Shown one piece after another: positions 6,333 through 9,778 of a stretch of 9,778 nt of DNA. A model generated the notes under the pieces. That model was not told the origin of the DNA and ran no database searches. It was given only the letters and a program-made list of their open reading frames with translations. Positions within the stretch are counted from its first letter, which is position 1; each line of letters opens with the position of its first letter. The translations under genes were made by a program, and so were the position numbers. This stretch comes from Elstera litoralis (GTDB lineage: Bacteria > Pseudomonadota > Alphaproteobacteria > Elsterales > Elsteraceae). The stretch is taken from positions 1 to 9,778 of the forward strand of contig NZ_LAJY01000280.1 in assembly GCF_000963705.1 (NCBI RefSeq). Direction: 5' to 3'.

Positions 6333-6382
6333 AAGCGCGTTAACCGCCACGTCTCAGGAAATCAACTTCTTACGAGGAAATT

Positions 6383-6472
6383 TGGCGGATGGGGAGGGAT
6401 TTGAACCCCCGATACCCGTGAAGGTATGCCGCATTTCGAGTGCGGTGCAATCAACCGCTCTGCCACCCATCC
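6383..6472 (-). tRNA. tRNA-Ser(CGA)
   Basis: Read on the minus strand, the 7-base acceptor GGATGGG (6472-6466) pairs with CCCATCC, followed by discriminator G and an encoded CCA (6385-6383). The D-arm starts TGGCAGAGCGG. The anticodon stem CCGCA/TGCGG encloses loop CTCGAAA with anticodon CGA (6438-6436), reading codon UCG. A long variable arm (ATACC/GGTAT, plus-strand 6412-6427) marks a class II tRNA, as expected for serine. The T-loop is TTCAAAT. Length is 90 bases with CCA. Confidence 0.97.
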
Positions 6473-6636
6473 GCACGACGCCATCTCCCTGGCAGACGGG
6501 AGCGCGTGTTTGTGGCGCGGATCAATAGCGACAAGCGCGGCCCCGTGCAAGAGGGTTTTTTGGGGGATTTGGCACTACCCTGTTTTTGCCGCGTGGCTCT
6601 TAAGCGCGGGCCTTTAGGAATGGAGTCGTTTTTTCC

Positions 6637-6664
6637 TTGACGGGGCGGGGCGCATGGGTAGAGT
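6637..6664 (+). promoter_or_regulatory. Sigma-70-type promoter of rplU-rpmA
   Basis: TTGACG (6637-6642) and TAGAGT (6659-6664) are spaced 16 bases. Transcription would start near 6671, giving a leader of about 53 bases before rplU. Confidence 0.55.
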
Positions 6665-6678
6665 GCGCTCTCTCCGGC

Positions 6679-6693
6679 GGGCGCGGTGCGCCT
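6679..6693 (+). promoter_or_regulatory. Hairpin in the rplU leader
   Basis: GGCGC (6680-6684) pairs with GCGCC (6688-6692) across a GGT loop, with a flanking G-T pair. It lies within the first 25 bases of the predicted transcript. It could be a site for L21 autoregulation or just a 5' stabilising hairpin; this is only a structural observation. Confidence 0.3.
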
Positions 6694-6723
6694 CACTTTC
6701 TATTGTGGTCGAGTTAAACAACC

Positions 6724-7035
6724 ATGTACGCAGTCATTCAAACCGGCGGTAAACAATACCGCGTCGCCCAAGACGATGTGATTACGGTCGAAAAGATCGA
6801 AGCCGCAGCGGGCGATTCCGTATCGCTCGACCAGGTTCTCCTGGTCGCGAACGGCGAAACCCTGGTTCTGGGCGATGCCCTGAACGGCAAGAGTGTGACG
6901 GCGGAAGTGGTGCGTCAAGCGCGCGGCCCCAAAATTATCATCTTCAAGAAGCGTCGTCGTCAGAACTCGCGCCGCAAGAATGGCCATCGTCAGGATCTCA
7001 CGATCCTGAAGATCACGGCCCTGCCCGCGCTCTAA
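6724..7035 (+). CDS. rplU: 50S ribosomal protein L21
   Basis: The product is 103 residues, the usual length. It begins MYAVIQTGGKQYRVAQDD and carries the L21 signature KKRRRQNSRRKNGHRQ near the C-terminus (75-90), which contacts 23S rRNA. It is a structural component of the large subunit. It is the first gene of the rplU-rpmA pair, with the rpmA start 32 bases after its stop. The Shine-Dalgarno is poor (only GAG, ten bases upstream), which is notable for a highly expressed gene and fits leader-mediated control. Confidence 0.98.
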   Translation: MYAVIQTGGKQYRVAQDDVITVEKIEAAAGDSVSLDQVLLVANGETLVLGDALNGKSVTAEVVRQARGPKIIIFKKRRRQNSRRKNGHRQDLTILKITALPAL

Positions 7036-7067
7036 GCGACAGATCAAGGTTAGAGGAGTCTTACGAG

Positions 7068-7346
7068 ATGGCCCATAAAAAAGCAGGCGGTAGCTCCCGC
7101 AACGGTCGCGATAGCGCTGGTCGTCGCCTTGGCGTGAAGAAGTTCGGGGGCGAAATCGTCATTCCGGGCAACATCATCATTCGTCAGCGCGGCACCAAGT
7201 ATAAGCCCGGCAAGCATGTCGGCATCGGCAAGGATCACACCTTGTTCGCGCTGGTCGAAGGTATCGTGCGGTTCCACAAGAACTCGCTCGGCACCACCGT
7301 GTTCATCGAACAGCCGGAAGTGGAAGCGCTGCCGCTGGCAGCCTAA
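7068..7346 (+). CDS. rpmA: 50S ribosomal protein L27
   Basis: The product is 92 residues and starts MAHKKAGGSSRNGRDS, the conserved flexible N-terminus that reaches the peptidyl-transferase centre. It has no N-terminal extension of the kind that Firmicutes cleave with Prp protease. GRRLGVKKFGG and the PGNIIIRQRGTKYKPG core are intact. A strong AGAGGAG (7052-7058) lies nine bases before the ATG. It is cotranscribed with rplU and followed by a strong terminator. Confidence 0.98.
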   Translation: MAHKKAGGSSRNGRDSAGRRLGVKKFGGEIVIPGNIIIRQRGTKYKPGKHVGIGKDHTLFALVEGIVRFHKNSLGTTVFIEQPEVEALPLAA

Positions 7347-7406
7347 CACCACGCGCGTTTCGGCCTTTCTCTCCCCCGGCCTGCCGCGCGGTGAGATATA
7401 GAGGTT

Positions 7407-7434
7407 AAGGGGGAATGGTCTGCCATTCCCCCTT
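7407..7434 (+). terminator. Strong terminator hairpin after rpmA
   Basis: AAGGGGGAATGG (7407-7418) pairs perfectly over 12 bases with CCATTCCCCCTT (7423-7434) around a TCTG loop. A short T-rich stretch (TTTCACGTTTT) follows, so the U-tract is imperfect. It separates the ribosomal pair from obgE-proBA, so obgE needs its own promoter or read-through. I saw no convincing promoter in the 44 bases between the hairpin and the obgE ATG. Confidence 0.75.
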
Positions 7435-7478
7435 TCACGTTTTGGGGCAGCGATATCGGCTCCTAGGATACCCTAACG

Positions 7479-8522
7479 ATGAAGTTTCTCGATCAAGCCA
7501 AGATTTACGTGCGCAGCGGCGACGGTGGGGCGGGCTGTGTGAGTTTTCGGCGCGAGAAATTCATTGAATACGGCGGCCCGGACGGCGGCAACGGCGGGCG
7601 CGGCGGCGATGTGTGGGTGGAGGCGGTCGCCAACCTCAACACGCTGATCGATTACCGCTACCAACAGCATTTCAAAGCGCAGAACGGCATTCCCGGTATG
7701 GGGCGCTTACGCTCCGGTCCCGGCGGGCGCAGCGTGACCATGAAAGTGCCAATCGGCACGCAAGTTATGGATGAGTTCAACGAAACCGTGCTGCACGATC
7801 TGACCGAGCCGGGGCAGCGCGTGCTGCTGGCGCGTGGCGGCGACGGCGGTTTCGGCAACGATCATTTCAAATCCTCCACCAACCGCGCGCCGCGCCAATC
7901 CTCCCCCGGTTGGCCGGGCGTTGAAATGTGGGTGTGGCTGCGCCTGAAGCTGATTGCGGACGCGGGCCTCGTCGGCATGCCGAACGCGGGCAAAAGCACG
8001 TTTCTGGCGGCCTCCTCCGCCGCGCGCCCGAAGATTGCCGACTATCCCTTCACCACGTTGAAGCCGCAGCTTGGTGTGGTCGGGGTAGACGATAAGGAAT
8101 TCGTGCTCGCCGATCTGCCAGGCTTGATCGAAGGGGCTTCCGACGGCGTTGGCCTCGGCCACCGCTTCCTCGGCCATGTCGAGCGCACGCGCGTTATTCT
8201 GCACCTCATCGACGGCACGGCGGAAGACGTGGCGGAGAATTACGCCATCGTGCGGCAAGAGTTGGAAGATTACGGCGGCGGGCTAACCGACAAGCCGGAA
8301 ATCATCGGCCTCAATAAAACCGATGCGCTGCTCGATGATGAAATCGACGAAAAGCGCGCGGCGCTGGCCGAAGCCAGCGGGCAGGAGCCCGAGGATATTC
8401 AGTTGCTGTCCGGGGTGACGGGGCGCGGCGTTCTCGACCTTTGCCGCCGCCTCTATGGCGTGATCGACCGGGCGAAAACGGACGAAAAAGCCGCCTCCGA
8501 ACACGTTCCCTTCCAGCCCTGA
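7479..8522 (+). CDS. obgE: Obg/CgtA-family GTPase
   Basis: This 347-residue GTPase associates with the large ribosomal subunit and acts in 50S assembly and growth control. The glycine-rich Obg fold fills residues 1-158 (SGDGGAGCVSFRREKF, GGNGGRGGDVW, ARGGDGGFGNDHFKSSTNRAPRQ). The G domain follows with G1 GMPNAGKST (166-174), G2 PFTT (190-193), G3 DLPG (212-215), G4 NKTD (279-282) and G5 SGVTGRG (311-317). The C-terminal tail is short with no long acidic or OCT domain, as usual for proteobacterial forms. AGGA (7465-7468) lies ten bases before ATG 7479. proB begins ten bases after its stop, so they share an operon. Confidence 0.97.
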   Translation: MKFLDQAKIYVRSGDGGAGCVSFRREKFIEYGGPDGGNGGRGGDVWVEAVANLNTLIDYRYQQHFKAQNGIPGMGRLRSGPGGRSVTMKVPIGTQVMDEFNETVLHDLTEPGQRVLLARGGDGGFGNDHFKSSTNRAPRQSSPGWPGVEMWVWLRLKLIADAGLVGMPNAGKSTFLAASSAARPKIADYPFTTLKPQLGVVGVDDKEFVLADLPGLIEGASDGVGLGHRFLGHVERTRVILHLIDGTAEDVAENYAIVRQELEDYGGGLTDKPEIIGLNKTDALLDDEIDEKRAALAEASGQEPEDIQLLSGVTGRGVLDLCRRLYGVIDRAKTDEKAASEHVPFQP

Positions 8523-8532
8523 GCCTCGCCCG

Positions 8533-9697
8533 ATGACCGCGCTCGCCCCCGTTGACACGCAATCCCTCGCTACAGCGCGGCGGTTGGTGGTGAAAATCGG
8601 CTCGGCGCTGCTGGTCGAGAGCGACACCGGGGCATTGCGGCGCGACTGGCTGAATGCCTTGGCCGACGATGTGGCGAGCTTACGGGCGCGCGGCATGCAG
8701 GTGATGATCGTTACCTCCGGCGCGGTGGCGCTCGGGCGTGGCTCGCTCGGGCTGCTCGGCAAGGCGCTGCTTCTCGAAGAAAAGCAGGCGGCGGCGGCCA
8801 CAGGGCAAATCCGCTTGGCGCACGCCTATCAAGAAGCGCTCGCCCGCCACGGGCTGACGGCGGCCCAAGTGCTGCTCACCCTCGAAGATACCGAAGAGCG
8901 TCGCCGTCATTTGAACGGCCGGGCCACCTTGAACGCGCTGCTCGCCTTGGGCGCGGTGCCGATCATTAACGAGAACGATACCATCACCACGGCGGAAATC
9001 CGCTTTGGCGATAACGACCGGCTGGCGGCACGCGTGGCGCAAATGGCGAGCGCCGATACGCTTGTGCTGCTGTCGGACATCGACGGGCTCTATACCGCCG
9101 ATCCGCGCGTCAATCCCGAGGCGCAACATCTGCCGGAAGTCCGCGCGCTGACGCCGGAAATTCTCGGGATGGCCGGGGAAGCGCTACCGGGTTTCTCGTC
9201 CGGCGGCATGGTAACGAAGCTGCAAGCCGCGCGCGTCGCGCTGTCGGCGGGCGCACGGATGGCGATTGCCTTGGGCAAGACGCTGCATCCGCTCCAAGCC
9301 CTGCTGAACGGTGCGCGGTGCACCTGGTTCCTGCCCCAGGCCGAACCCTTGACGGCGCGCAAGCGCTGGATGCGGCGTCGGTGAAACCCGCTGGGATTCT
9401 CACCGTCGATGCGGGGGCGGTCGGGGCCTTGCGGGCGGGGAAAAGCCTGCTGCCCGCAGGCGTGCGGCAGGTGCAGGGCAGTTTCGAGCGCGGCGATCTT
9501 GTCGTGGTGCAGGGGCCGACTGGCGTTACGCTGGCGCGCGGCTGATCGCCTATGATAGCGCCGATGCGGCGCGGATTGCTGGGCGGCGCAGTAGCGATAT
9601 CGAAGCGCTGCTGGGCTATCGCGGGCGGGACGAAATGATCCACCGCGACGATTTGGTGATGGAACCCCAGGGGGATGCGCCGCATGGACCAGCCTGA
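8533..9697 (+). pseudogene. proB: Glutamate 5-kinase, interrupted by two frameshifts
   Basis: This enzyme phosphorylates glutamate with ATP, the first step of proline synthesis. The amino-acid-kinase domain is intact to residue 279: VKIGSALL (20-27), TSGAVALG (61-68), INENDT (145-150), FGDNDRLAARVA (158-169), LLSDIDGLYTADPR (179-192), GGMVTKLQAA (224-233). After ARKRW one base is missing near 9370-9372; the frame written stops at 9384, while the next frame continues AASVKPAGILTVDAGAVGAL, the PUA domain. A second base is missing near 9542-9543 (GGC TGA should be GGC CTG), after which IAYDSADAARIAGRRSSDIEALLGY and RDEMIHRDDLVME run to TGA 9695-9697. Repaired length is 388 residues, slightly long for the family. 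Either sequence errors hide a normal gene, or a PUA-less kinase of 283 residues is made. proA overlaps the end. Confidence 0.9.
9669..9674 (+). promoter_or_regulatory. Ribosome binding site of proA within proB
   Basis: AGGGGG inside the last codons of proB lies nine bases before ATG 9684 and supports that start. Confidence 0.55.
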
Positions 9698-9778
9698 TCT
9701 CGCAACGCAAATGGCCAACCTCGGCGCGCGCGCGAAAGCCGCGTCGGCAATTCTATCGCAGACCAGCGGCGCGCAACG
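9684..9778 (+). CDS. proA: Glutamate-5-semialdehyde dehydrogenase (gamma-glutamyl phosphate reductase), N-terminal fragment
   Basis: Only the first 31 codons are in the window: MDQPDLATQMANLGARAK, then AASAILSQTSGAQ. The pattern L-x-x-x-M-x-x-L-G-x-x-A-(K/R)-x-A-A is the usual N-terminal helix of ProA, which reduces gamma-glutamyl phosphate to glutamate semialdehyde with NADPH, directly after ProB. The start overlaps the proB stop by 14 bases in another frame, indicating coupled translation of the two enzymes, which work on an unstable shared intermediate. The rest of the gene lies past the edge. Confidence 0.85.
   Translation, partial: MDQPDLATQMANLGARAKAASAILSQTSGAQ

Larger units (their letters stand above)
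6473..6723. other. Intergenic region between tRNA-Ser and rplU
   Basis: These 251 bases hold no credible gene; short open frames here lack start signals and protein-like composition. The region carries a possible minus-strand tRNA promoter (TTGCAC at 6550-6545 and TATTGA at 6527-6522, spacing 17, weak -10) and the rplU promoter and leader, listed separately. Confidence 0.4.

Noticed and set aside
7707..8258. Minus-strand frame of 183 codons opposite obgE, and similar ones opposite proB
   Set aside because: These are shadows of highly conserved sense genes, with no ribosome site and no recognisable domain.
1..9778. Search for CRISPR arrays, insertion sequences, toxin-antitoxin pairs, phage or defence genes
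   Set aside because: No regularly spaced repeats, transposase motifs, terminal repeats or small paired genes of that kind were seen; every sizeable stretch is explained by ordinary chromosomal genes.

Overview
The window is GC-rich and looks like chromosomal DNA of an alphaproteobacterium. A member of the Rhodospirillales is my best guess, from gene order and protein wording; I could run no database search. The main landmarks are the rplU-rpmA-obgE-proB-proA order, a glutathione-dependent formaldehyde operon, a tRNA-Ser(CGA), and the tail of a TPR protein. I see no CRISPR array, insertion sequence, phage gene or obvious island. Most of the window is ordinary housekeeping and stress-response DNA.

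Layout. At 1-350 (+) is the C-terminus of a tetratricopeptide-repeat protein. It converges on a minus-strand operon at 2334-373 made of class III alcohol dehydrogenase (adhC/frmA) and S-formylglutathione hydrolase, which together turn formaldehyde into formate. Divergent from it, at 2453-4309 (+), is a TetR regulator followed by an MFS exporter. A near-identical palindrome lies in the tetR promoter and in front of the exporter, so the pair reads as a self-regulated efflux module. At 4375-5264 (+) is an ArsR-type regulator overlapping (ATGA) an AHSA1/SRPBCC protein, with two matching inverted repeats around its promoter. A small membrane protein (minus, 5776-5261) meets it tail to tail through a shared TTAA. 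At 5877-6332 (+) is a VOC/glyoxalase-fold protein, followed by tRNA-Ser(CGA) on the minus strand (6472-6383). The last third is rplU, rpmA, a strong terminator, obgE, proB and the start of proA, all plus strand.

The most informative observations are regulatory and quality-related. (1) The TetR and ArsR regulators each have a good -35/-10 pair spaced 17 bases, placed so that transcription should begin at or within a base of the ATG. Neither has a Shine-Dalgarno, so both are probably leaderless mRNAs under autoregulation. (2) Two conserved genes are broken by single-base indels: adhC once, exactly at the codon for the catalytic zinc cysteine, and proB twice, at and after the PUA-domain boundary. 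Three indels in about 10 kb, with the reading still fully conserved in the next frame, suggest consensus errors rather than old pseudogenes, but reads are needed to decide.
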